A stretch of DNA of 6,164 nucleotides from assembly GCA_030636245.1 (NCBI GenBank), contig DAOVXI010000112.1, positions 1 to 6,164 of the forward strand, given 5' to 3'. The notes under the pieces are model-generated. The model was not told the DNA's origin. It saw only the letters and a program-made list of their open reading frames with translations, and did not search any database. Each line of letters starts with the position of its first letter. The first letter of the stretch is position 1. Position numbers and translations under genes: made by a program. Source of the DNA: Deltaproteobacteria bacterium. Lineage in GTDB: Bacteria > Desulfobacterota > GWC2-55-46 > DRQE01. Of the stretch, positions 1 to 5,350 are shown piece after piece.

Positions 1-174
1 TACCCGACACAGTTGGATTCGGCTGAAACTGACGATGTTTTTATAGGTCGTATCAGACAAGACGATACCGTTACGAATGGCGTGAACATGTGGGTCGTTG
101 CTGACAACCTGAGAAAGGGAGCGGCTCTAAATACCGTCCAGATAGCAGAACTACTCATTGAGAATTATCTGTAG
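1..174 (+). CDS. asd: Aspartate-semialdehyde dehydrogenase, C-terminal fragment (5' end outside window)
   Basis: The reading frame open from base 1 to the TAG at 172-174 gives 57 residues ending in IAELLIENYL. The stretch DDVFIGRIRQD, followed by NMWVVADNLRKGAALNTVQIAE, matches the conserved end of bacterial Asd, where the C-terminal part of the dimerisation domain closes back onto the NADP-binding domain. Asd reduces aspartyl-4-phosphate to aspartate semialdehyde in the cytoplasm, the branch point to lysine/diaminopimelate, threonine and methionine. The catalytic Cys and the NADP-binding motif are upstream of the window. It is followed after 11 bases by truA on the same strand, with no terminator between, so the two are probably cotranscribed; asd-truA adjacency is known in several bacterial groups. 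Confidence 0.88.
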   Translation, partial: YPTQLDSAETDDVFIGRIRQDDTVTNGVNMWVVADNLRKGAALNTVQIAELLIENYL

Positions 175-185
175 TCATTATTAAG

Positions 186-923
186 ATGAGGAACATTAAA
201 CTTCAAATCGAGTATGACGGAACTGCCTATGTGGGCTGGCAGATCCAAAATAACGGGAAAAGCGTTCAGGGTGTTTTGCAAAACGCCTTAAAGAAGATGA
301 CCGGTGATGATGTAAATCTTATCGGATGCGGCAGGACCGATTCCGGCGTGCATGCAATTGATTATACGGCTAACTTCAATACAAATTCAGGTATAAGTAC
401 GGATGGTTTTTTTAAAGGCCTCAATACATCCATTCCTTACGACATAGTAATAAAAAGTGCCGAAGAGGTCGAGAGTGAATTCAACGCAAGAAGGAGCGCC
501 AAGGCAAAGACTTATATATACAGGGTTCTTATAGCTCATCACAGGCCCGCCATTTATAGGGAAAGGTGTTGGCAGATCAACCAAGAGCTTGACCTCGAAG
601 TTATGAAGGAAGGCGCCGCGCTTTTGGTCGGTGAGAAGGATTTTAAAACTTTTTGCGCGATCGGATCCAATGCTACGGAGTTTGTAAGGGAGGTGTCCTC
701 CTTTATTATAACAGAGCGAGATGAAGGTTTTATAGATTTTAGTGTCAGAGGGCGTTCATTCCTTATGCATATGGTAAGGATAATGGTTGGGTCCTTGGTT
801 ATGCTAGGCCGAGGCAAGTTAACACTGGATGAATTCGGGTCAGCGATAGAGGCAAAGGACAGGATGAGGCTGCCGTATACGGCTCCGTCCCAGGGTCTTT
901 TTTTAAGAGACGTAGAATATTAA
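186..923 (+). CDS. truA: tRNA pseudouridine(38-40) synthase TruA
   Basis: A 245-residue protein of normal length for TruA, which converts uridines 38-40 in the anticodon arm of many tRNAs to pseudouridine. The N-terminal strand IEYDGTAYVGWQ (residues 8-19) and the catalytic motif GCGRTDSGVHA (47-57, nucleophile Asp52) are diagnostic. Also visible are KTYIYR (108-113) with the conserved active-site Tyr, the FLMHMVRIMVGSL helix (192-204), and the C-terminal TAPSQGLFL signature (232-240). The ATG at 186 lies 11 bases after the asd stop; the RBS is weak, which fits translational coupling to asd. No frame damage is seen. Downstream the secreted repeat protein starts 13 bases after the stop. Confidence 0.97.
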   Translation: MRNIKLQIEYDGTAYVGWQIQNNGKSVQGVLQNALKKMTGDDVNLIGCGRTDSGVHAIDYTANFNTNSGISTDGFFKGLNTSIPYDIVIKSAEEVESEFNARRSAKAKTYIYRVLIAHHRPAIYRERCWQINQELDLEVMKEGAALLVGEKDFKTFCAIGSNATEFVREVSSFIITERDEGFIDFSVRGRSFLMHMVRIMVGSLVMLGRGKLTLDEFGSAIEAKDRMRLPYTAPSQGLFLRDVEY

Positions 924-936
924 CAGGGAGGCATGT

Positions 937-1575
937 ATGAAGATCAAAGGAAGTATGATCGCAGCTGTTTTTGTTTTTCTCTTTATTTTTAGCACAGATG
1001 CGCGCGCTGATTTTAGTATCGGGGTTTCCGCATCGGATGAGGGTATAACGGGATTTCATCTTGCTATCGGTGAGTTCTATTCGGTGCCAAAGAGTGAAGT
1101 GGTGATGATCCGGAAGAGAAAGATACCTGATGATGAGTTGGCGGTTGTATTCTTTCTGTCAAAACACTCCGGTATATCGGTAAGTGCTATCGCGAGGCTA
1201 AGGCTTGGTGGCATGAGCTGGATGGAGATAACCTTGAAGTATGGCTTAAGCCCCGACATATACTTTGTGAAGTTTGATAGAGACCCAGGCCCTCCTTACG
1301 GCAAGGCGTATGGTTATTATAAGAATAAACCGAAGAGCAAGCGGAAGAGTATAACTTTTAGTGATGCGGACATAGTTAACTTTGTAAACCTAAAATTCGT
1401 AAGTCAGCACTATGGCATAACCCCGGATGAGGTCGTTAAGATGCGCGGCAGCGGAGAAAGCTTTGTGGAGATAAACAGCAAGGTTAAGAGGTCCAAGGGA
1501 AAAGGGGACGGAGATAACTCTTCTTCAGGCTCAAAGGGAAAAGGTAACGGTAAAGGCAAAGGCAAGAACAAGTAG
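937..1575 (+). CDS. Secreted small protein with three helical-motif repeats and a basic Gly/Lys tail
   Basis: A 212-residue protein with a typical signal peptide: basic start MKIKG, hydrophobic core (about 7-19), and probable cleavage after DARA (residue 24), so it is likely exported to the periplasm or beyond. The RBS GGGAGG (925-930) fits the ATG at 937. The mature part holds three related segments, about 47-73, 77-103 and 158-184, each with [Y/G]-x-[V/I], then Arg59/Arg89/Arg170, and Glu67/Glu97/Glu178 exactly 8 residues later. Between repeats 2 and 3 is a Pro/Gly/Tyr-rich linker with PPYGKAYGYYKN (119-130). The last 30 residues are Lys, Gly and Ser rich with no Cys, resembling a flexible cationic tail. 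I have a general recollection of similar exported proteins annotated as hypothetical in other bacteria, but I know no function. It sits between truA and a channel remnant, which does not point to a role. Confidence 0.85.
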   Translation: MKIKGSMIAAVFVFLFIFSTDARADFSIGVSASDEGITGFHLAIGEFYSVPKSEVVMIRKRKIPDDELAVVFFLSKHSGISVSAIARLRLGGMSWMEITLKYGLSPDIYFVKFDRDPGPPYGKAYGYYKNKPKSKRKSITFSDADIVNFVNLKFVSQHYGITPDEVVKMRGSGESFVEINSKVKRSKGKGDGDNSSSGSKGKGNGKGKGKNK

Positions 1576-1605
1576 TTTTATAGTACATTAGATTAGGAGC
1601 GGTAG

Positions 1606-2191
1606 GTGGATAACAGGATCGCAGAAGGGACGATAATATTTGTAAGCGTTTTGAAGTGGTTCATCCTGGCCACCGGTGTTGGGGCTATCGTCGGCACAGC
1701 AACCTATCTTTTTCTTGAGATACTTAAACTCACCTTCAGCGCGGGAAGCGCTCAACCCAATTACAGCCTCCATCCTTGCCGTAGAGCTTTTCGGGCCGGG
1801 TATCGGATCTTATGCGGCCGTTGCCTGTATAATTAGTTTTCTTATAACAGGACACCGAAGTATATTCCCATCTCAGCTTGTTGCACAAAAAAAGAGTGCT
1901 TCCATTAGCTTTGAGCTGGGTAAAGAGGTGGACAAGTCTAACCCAAGATTCGATAAACGAAAGAATAGCCTCTTGGGTGTAGTCTTCAGGTATAAGGCTG
2001 TATCTGATGACCAATGGCCCGGCGCGATGAATGTTGACCTTACGAAAAGCAGTGGTGGGAAAAATATAGGGAGTGGAACTATAATCATAGAGGCAAGAAC
2101 GGCTGAGGCCGTGGACGAAGAAAACGAAGGCGGAAAGGGTACCGCAACATCCTCTGTTTCAAAGATTGACAAAAATGAGACAGATACCTAA
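1606..2191 (+). pseudogene. ClC-family chloride channel/transporter remnant: internal deletion plus frameshift
   Basis: A GTG start at 1606 with RBS AGGAG (1595-1599) opens a frame coding one N-terminal membrane helix (VLKWFILATGVGAIVGTATY, residues 15-34), as in the first helix of ClC proteins. This frame runs to a stop ending at 1836 but becomes non-homologous at about base 1735-1750. In the +1 frame from there to 2191 the sequence is the C-terminal end of a ClC: NPITASILAVELFG, then YAAVACIISFLITGHRSIFP, then SASISFELGKEVD, the usual last helix and the start of the cytoplasmic tail. The selectivity-filter motifs (GSGIP, GKEGP, GxFxP) and most of about ten membrane helices are absent, so roughly 300 residues are missing compared with the usual 400-450. 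The short inverted repeat AGCGC/GCGCT (1738-1752) lies at the junction. The product cannot form a chloride pore. An assembly error or a short surviving protein from the C-terminal frame (GTG 1676) cannot be excluded. Confidence 0.75.
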
Positions 2192-2194
2192 AAT
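2166..2194 (+). promoter_or_regulatory. Sigma70-type promoter for the fmdB-suhB-yvlD-like set
   Basis: TTGACA at 2166-2171, a 17-base spacer, and TAAAAT at 2189-2194 give a perfect -35 and a 5/6 -10 box at ideal spacing. Transcription would start near 2201 in an AT-rich stretch, leaving a leader of about 20 bases containing the AAGGAG ribosome binding site (2211-2216) before the ATG at 2224. The promoter overlaps the last codons of the chloride channel remnant. Confidence 0.6.
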
Positions 2195-2223
2195 ATATAT
2201 AAATAATTCCAAGGAGTAGATCA

Positions 2224-2475
2224 ATGCCGTTATACGAGTACGAATGTAAAAAATGTGAAGATGTCTTTGAGGTTACGCAGAAGTTCAGTGACGAGCCTCT
2301 TAAGAAGTGTCCCGAGTGCGGCGGGGCTGTTAAGAAAATCATGAGCATGTCATCCTTTCACTTAAAGGGTTCCGGCTGGTTCAAATCAAGCAGTTCATCT
2401 AAGGATAAAGGAGCCGAGTGCAAGGATAAGAGCTCTGATAAGCCCGATTGCTCCGGCTGTCCATCGGCCGAGTAA
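2224..2475 (+). CDS. FmdB family zinc ribbon protein
   Basis: 83 residues beginning MPLYEYECKKC, the hallmark of the FmdB/CxxC_CxxC_SSSS putative regulatory family. Four cysteines in two CxxC pairs (C8/C11 and C29/C32, the latter in CPECGG) should bind one zinc. The MSMSSFHLKGSGWF segment (40-53) after the ribbon is also conserved. The C-terminal tail from residue 54 is Ser/Lys/Asp rich and has three more cysteines (C66, C76, C79) in an irregular spacing, so a second metal site is possible but unproven. The founding member was proposed as a regulator of formamidase expression, but the family's real role is not settled. RBS AAGGAG at 2211-2216; the stop is 10 bases before suhB, so cotranscription is likely. 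Confidence 0.93.
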   Translation: MPLYEYECKKCEDVFEVTQKFSDEPLKKCPECGGAVKKIMSMSSFHLKGSGWFKSSSSSKDKGAECKDKSSDKPDCSGCPSAE

Positions 2476-2485
2476 GGCGTTTATT

Positions 2486-3274
2486 ATGGCGGCAAATGAT
2501 CCCATTGAAGTTGCGGTTAAGGTTGCTAAAGAGGCCGGAGAGCTTCTAAGGCAAGGTCTATCTAAAACAAGGGAAATTGAGTATAAGGGCGAGGTCGATC
2601 TTGTGACCGACATGGACCGCCGCGCCGAAGAACTTATATGCGGTGCCTTGATGAAAGCATTCCCAACTCACGGAATCATCTCCGAAGAAGGCCACAACGA
2701 AAAGATTACCAATAAAACAAAATGGATAGTGGACCCGCTTGACGGCACAACTAATTATGCTCACGGCTTTCCGTTCTTTTGCGTTTCAATTGCCCTTGAG
2801 TTTGAAGGAGAGCTTGAAGTTGGCGTGGTCTATGACCCGATGCGTGACGAGCTATTTACGGCAGAGCGGGGCAAGGGCGCTAAGCTTAACGGTGTTAGCA
2901 TCAGCGTATCAAGCACTGATGAACTTACAAGATCGCTTCTTGCAACCGGCTTTCCTTATGATATAAGAACCTCTGCTGAGAACAATATCACAAACTTCTC
3001 TAACTTTGCCGTCCGTGCTCAGGCCATCAGGAGGGCCGGCGCCGCGGCGCTTGATCTTTGTTATCTGGCCTCTTCTCGCTTCGACGGGTTCTGGGAGCTT
3101 AAACTTAAGCCCTGGGATCTTGCAGCAGGTGTGTTGATACTTAAAGAGGCGGGAGGGCGTGTCTCGGACCTTGCTGGCAATGAGTTCTCTATCTATGATG
3201 GCGATGTATTGGCCTCAAACGGAGCTATACATGGGCAGATGATGGAAGTATTAAAGAAAGGCCGAGAGAGTTGA
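2486..3274 (+). CDS. suhB: Inositol-1-monophosphatase family protein (SuhB-like)
   Basis: 262 residues, the normal length for the Mg-dependent inositol monophosphatase fold. Metal-binding signatures are intact: the Glu pair in ISEEGHNE (E67/E68), WIVDPLDGTTNYAHGFP (80-96; D83 and D86 bind metal, G87/T88 bind phosphate), GVVYDPMRDELFTAERGKGA (113-132), and the C-terminal WDLAAGVLILKEAGG (210-224; D211 binds metal). The expected reaction is hydrolysis of myo-inositol 1-phosphate or a related sugar phosphate in the cytosol; the SuhB branch also associates with rRNA transcription antitermination complexes in enterobacteria, which cannot be judged here. An AAGG (2474-2477) 8 bases before the ATG serves as the RBS. 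The stop codon overlaps the next gene's TTG start. Substrate is uncertain, since paralogues in this family act on fructose bisphosphate, histidinol phosphate or PAP. Confidence 0.92.
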   Translation: MAANDPIEVAVKVAKEAGELLRQGLSKTREIEYKGEVDLVTDMDRRAEELICGALMKAFPTHGIISEEGHNEKITNKTKWIVDPLDGTTNYAHGFPFFCVSIALEFEGELEVGVVYDPMRDELFTAERGKGAKLNGVSISVSSTDELTRSLLATGFPYDIRTSAENNITNFSNFAVRAQAIRRAGAAALDLCYLASSRFDGFWELKLKPWDLAAGVLILKEAGGRVSDLAGNEFSIYDGDVLASNGAIHGQMMEVLKKGRES

Positions 3275-3624
3275 TAAAGACCTTTATCTTCCGCCTGATA
3301 ATCCTGACCCTTGCCGTTGTGGCTGTTACCTACCTCTTTCCGGGTATAAGCGTGGACGGATACCTTGAGCTTTTCCTTGCCTCTCTGGCTCTGGGGATAA
3401 TTAACGCCATCGTACGGCCGGTCATACTCTTTTTTACTTATCAGCTGCGATTTTTGACTTTTGGTGTCTTTACCCTGTGTCTGAATGCGGTTTTTATTGT
3501 TTTTGTAGGCTCCTTGGTCGAGGGTTTTCATGTGGATGGCTTTCTGAATGCGCTCGGCGGGGCCTTTATTATCAGCCTTATGAGCGCAGCGGCAAATGAG
3601 TTCGTCAGGGAAAAGAAGGATTGA
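3271..3624 (+). CDS. Small membrane protein, YvlD / phage_holin_4_2 ("mycobacterial 4 TMS phage holin") family
   Basis: 117 residues, mostly hydrophobic, with four probable membrane segments at about 5-23, 33-56, 60-83 and 91-108. Family landmarks are visible: the FPGISVDGY turn (23-31), INAIVRPVILFF (44-55), the LTFGVFTLCLNAVF helix (62-75) and the amphipathic GFHVDGFLNALGGAFIISLMS segment (85-105). The start is a TTG at 3271 overlapping the suhB TGA (TTGA), a layout typical of translational coupling; no in-frame ATG exists at the N-terminus. Despite the family name there are no phage genes around it, and members are mostly chromosomal; in Bacillus YvlD belongs to an envelope-stress operon. 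A lysis role should not be inferred. It is the last protein gene of the set. Confidence 0.87.
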   Translation: MIKTFIFRLIILTLAVVAVTYLFPGISVDGYLELFLASLALGIINAIVRPVILFFTYQLRFLTFGVFTLCLNAVFIVFVGSLVEGFHVDGFLNALGGAFIISLMSAAANEFVREKKD

Positions 3625-3639
3625 GCCGTTATTTTGAGT

Positions 3640-3668
3640 TTGACATGAGCCCCTGATTCGTGTTAAAT
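3640..3668 (+). promoter_or_regulatory. Probable promoter of tRNA-Lys
   Basis: TTGACA at 3640-3645, a 17-base spacer, then TTAAAT at 3663-3668 (4/6 to consensus), inside the gap after the membrane protein gene. A start near 3675 would place the hairpin at 3678-3698 at the very 5' end of the tRNA precursor. Confidence 0.5.
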
Positions 3669-3677
3669 ATTATAGTT

Positions 3678-3703
3678 CAGCGCCTACGCTAGGCGCTGTT
3701 TGT
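3678..3703 (+). terminator. Hairpin before tRNA-Lys: weak terminator or tRNA leader stem
   Basis: CAGCGCCT (3678-3685) and AGGCGCTG (3691-3698) form a perfect 8-bp GC-rich stem with a 5-base loop, followed by only TTTGT. By position it could end the fmdB-suhB-membrane protein transcript, but the U tract is poor and only 13 bases separate it from the tRNA, too few for a separate complete promoter. So tRNA-Lys transcription probably passes through it, which makes a leader stem equally possible. Confidence 0.45.
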
Positions 3704-3711
3704 ACGTTGTA

Positions 3712-3787
3712 GAGCCGCTAGCTCAGTTGGTAGAGCATCTCCCTTTTAAGGAGGTGGTCCCCGGTTCGAGCCCGGGGCGGCTCACCA
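3712..3787 (+). tRNA. tRNA-Lys (anticodon UUU)
   Basis: A full 76-base cloverleaf with encoded CCA. Acceptor GAGCCGC (3712-3718) pairs with GCGGCTC (3777-3783), discriminator A3784, CCA 3785-3787. D stem GCTC/GAGC (3721-3724/3733-3736) with AGTTGGTA loop. Anticodon stem TCTCC/GGAGG (3738-3742/3750-3754) encloses CTTTTAA with anticodon TTT at 3745-3747. T stem CCCGG/CCGGG around TTCGAGC (3765-3771). Reads AAA/AAG lysine codons. Confidence 0.97.
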
Positions 3788-3836
3788 TAATAGGGGCTCA
3801 TTTAGGGCTGATCTAATATAGATTGAGTTATTTTAT

Positions 3837-3864
3837 TTGGCATGGGGTGACATTTTGTTAGAAG
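3837..3864 (+). promoter_or_regulatory. Possible promoter of tRNA-Glu
   Basis: TTGGCA at 3837-3842 (5/6 to the -35 consensus), 16 bases, then TAGAAG at 3859-3864 (4/6). The start would fall near 3871, about 14 bases before the tRNA. The two tRNAs could instead be one transcript, as no terminator is seen between them. Confidence 0.35.
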
Positions 3865-3884
3865 TTTTCCTGCCATTTGAAAGA

Positions 3885-3962
3885 GTCCCCATCGTCTAGT
3901 CTGGCCAAGGACACCGCCCTTTCACGGCGGCGACGGGGGTTCAAATCCCCCTGGGGACGCCA
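3885..3962 (+). tRNA. tRNA-Glu (anticodon UUC); probable integration target
   Basis: A 78-base cloverleaf with encoded CCA. Acceptor GTCCCCA (3885-3891) pairs with TGGGGAC (3952-3958), discriminator G3959, CCA 3960-3962. Anticodon stem CCGCC/GGCGG encloses CTTTCAC (3919-3925) with anticodon TTC at 3921-3923. T arm has GTTCAAATC. A tyrosine recombinase gene in opposite orientation ends 27 bases after the CCA, so the 3' part of this tRNA is the likely attachment site (attL side); the gene itself is intact, as expected when an element restores the tRNA end it integrates into. Confidence 0.96.
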
Positions 3963-3970
3963 GTTTAATC

Positions 3971-4004
3971 AAGGGGTTAGCTAATTTAGCTAGCCCCTTT
4001 TTTT
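3971..4004 (+). terminator. Rho-independent terminator of the tRNA genes, overlapping the integrase stop codon
   Basis: AAGGGGTTAGCT (3971-3982) and AGCTAGCCCCTT (3988-3999) form a 12-bp stem with one G-T pair and an AATTT loop, followed on the plus strand by seven T (3998-4004). It works for the tRNA direction; on the minus strand no T run follows. The integrase TAG (3992-3990) lies in the loop-proximal right arm. Confidence 0.85.
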
Positions 4005-5057
4005 ATTGAGCGTAGCCAAAACGTACCCATCTTCCTTATCATCCAATACATTTACAGCCTCACGTAGGTTCTCAGGAGACAGGTGACAGTACCTAATGGT
4101 CATTCGTAGGTCCTTGTGCCCTAGTAGCTCCTTGACCCGGTGTATATCTACGCCGGACTGGACCAGGCTTGATGCAAAGTCATGTCTTAGGTCATGGAAC
4201 CTAAAGTTACTGACTCCTGCTTTCTTACACACTCTACGGAAGGCTATTGTTACGCTTCCAGGTGAGTAAGGTTTGCCGTCCAGATAGCAAAACACGTAAG
4301 GAGAATGTATATGCCTGATACGCTGAACCTCTAAAAGTGTCCTCATGGCGGTTTTGGTCAAAGGTATTCCGATCGGGTTCCCGTTCTTTGTTATGGGGAT
4401 AACGATCGCCTTTCTCTCAAAGTCCACCTGCGACCAGGTTAGCTCGATCAGATTGCCGCGTCTAAGTCCCGTGTGTCTAGCTATTATAACAATGGGCTTA
4501 AGCCACGATGGTAAGGCCACCATTAGACGTTGTGATTCGTCAGGACTCAGATACCTAACCCTCTTACTATCCACTTTACCGAGGGTCTTAAGAGCTTTGG
4601 GAACTGGATTATCGTCGCAAAGCTCCCATTCCAGGATGGCGATATTAAAGATTCGCCTTAAGAGTCCTAATTCTCTAAGGATGGTTTCTTTGCTGTAGTT
4701 TTTCTTAAGGCCCAAAGCCTTATAGTCACTTACAACAGAAGCGGTTACATCCCTAATTAGAGTTTTTCCGAAAAAGGCCGTCAGGTTTTTTACCATCTGT
4801 GCATTTCTCTGATCAGTGGTAGGTGAAAGTTGAGGGGATACCTCACTTAAGTACCTATCAAAGACCTCTGCCATTGTTAGGTTAGGTTTGGCAGCTGCTC
4901 CAAACCATTTGCCCTCTATGACCTCTATTAGCCTTTTAGCATGTATCTTTTCTGCTAGCTTTTTGTTGGCCGTTCGAGTGCTTTCAGAGATTTTCCTTCC
5001 TTCTATTCGGAAGGACATCCAGTAATACTGGCTGTCCTTTCTCTTGTATAGGCCCAT
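3990..5057 (-). CDS. Tyrosine recombinase (phage-type integrase)
   Basis: The frame is open to an ATG at 5093 (367 residues), but the ATG at 5057 is preferred: it has GGGAGG (5072-5067) 9 bases upstream and follows the HTH gene's stop by 4 bases, giving 355 residues. In this numbering an N-terminal arm-type DNA-binding region (about 1-50, GLYKRKDSQYYWMSFRIEGR at the start) is followed by a SAM-like core-binding domain (about 58-150) and a C-terminal catalytic domain. All catalytic residues are visible: Arg199 in HTGLRRGNL, Lys224 in ITKNGNP, His288 and Arg291 in HDLRH, His314 in LLGHKD, and the nucleophile Tyr323 in IRYCHL. It should cut and rejoin DNA between attachment sites, here probably tRNA-Glu. 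Its gene runs toward the tRNA 3' end, and the last codons lie in the terminator. The protein appears complete and potentially active. Confidence 0.95.
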   Translation of the reverse strand: MGLYKRKDSQYYWMSFRIEGRKISESTRTANKKLAEKIHAKRLIEVIEGKWFGAAAKPNLTMAEVFDRYLSEVSPQLSPTTDQRNAQMVKNLTAFFGKTLIRDVTASVVSDYKALGLKKNYSKETILRELGLLRRIFNIAILEWELCDDNPVPKALKTLGKVDSKRVRYLSPDESQRLMVALPSWLKPIVIIARHTGLRRGNLIELTWSQVDFERKAIVIPITKNGNPIGIPLTKTAMRTLLEVQRIRHIHSPYVFCYLDGKPYSPGSVTIAFRRVCKKAGVSNFRFHDLRHDFASSLVQSGVDIHRVKELLGHKDLRMTIRYCHLSPENLREAVNVLDDKEDGYVLATLNKKRG

Positions 5058-5061
5058 TACT

Positions 5062-5277
5062 CTATACCTCCCTTCTGGGCCTCCTACCTGCATGGCTATT
5101 ATACGCCTCTGCAGATTGTTTGCAAGTGCTTACCCACGTCAGTATGTCTTCTTCCTGAAACCGTAGAGCACCGTTTAGCTTGTAGCAGGGAATTTTTCTC
5201 TGTTCTGCCCAAGCATAGACTGTTGCAGATTTGACTTTGAGAAGTTGGGCGACGTCTTTTACAGTCAGTAGATTCAT
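5062..5277 (-). CDS. Excisionase-type helix-turn-helix DNA-binding protein
   Basis: A 71-residue protein if started at ATG 5277, which has GGGAGG (5288-5283) 5 bases upstream; a longer reading from 5304 adds nine residues but has that RBS inside it. Residues 3-49 form a MerR-like winged helix-turn-helix of the HTH_17/excisionase family: LLTVKDVAQLLKVKSATVYA, then WAEQRKIPCYKL, a wing, then GALRFQEEDILTWV. The tail is Arg rich (GRRPRREV). The gene is transcribed with the integrase, whose start lies 4 bases after its stop, and both have a GGGAGGTAT ribosome binding site. By analogy it may act as a recombination directionality factor or a regulator of the operon. Direct proof of excisionase function is lacking, as this fold is also common in small repressors. 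Confidence 0.85.
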   Translation of the reverse strand: MNLLTVKDVAQLLKVKSATVYAWAEQRKIPCYKLNGALRFQEEDILTWVSTCKQSAEAYNSHAGRRPRREV

Positions 5278-5314
5278 ACATACCTCCCAGTAGTTTTTAC
5301 GCAAAATGGTATCG

Positions 5315-5322
5315 TAACGTTA
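5315..5322. promoter_or_regulatory. TAACGTTA palindrome upstream of the HTH-integrase operon
   Basis: A perfect 8-bp palindrome with an ACGT-like core (AACGTT), about 38 bases upstream of the HTH gene start in the operon's probable promoter region. On the minus strand TATAAC (5325-5320) overlaps it and could serve as a -10 box, though no good -35 is seen. A possible operator; the evidence is only position and symmetry. Confidence 0.25.
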
Positions 5323-5350
5323 TATTGATTTAGAGTGACGTTTGTAGACA

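Noticed and set aside
1676..2191. Independent 171-residue gene
   Set aside because: Its first ~22 codons have no ClC similarity and overlap the N-terminal frame; the rest is the tail of a ClC, so a deleted, frameshifted gene explains both frames better.
3271..3624. Phage lysis holin
   Set aside because: The family is named for phage holins but is chromosomal in most bacteria; no endolysin or phage structural gene is adjacent, and it is coupled to suhB.
3811..3823. Short palindrome ATCTA-ATA-TAGAT between the tRNAs
   Set aside because: AT-rich, 5-bp arms and isolated; expected by chance in such sequence.
4345..4698. 117-codon plus-strand ORF opposite the integrase
   Set aside because: It is a shadow of the integrase catalytic domain, with no RBS and no recognisable domain.
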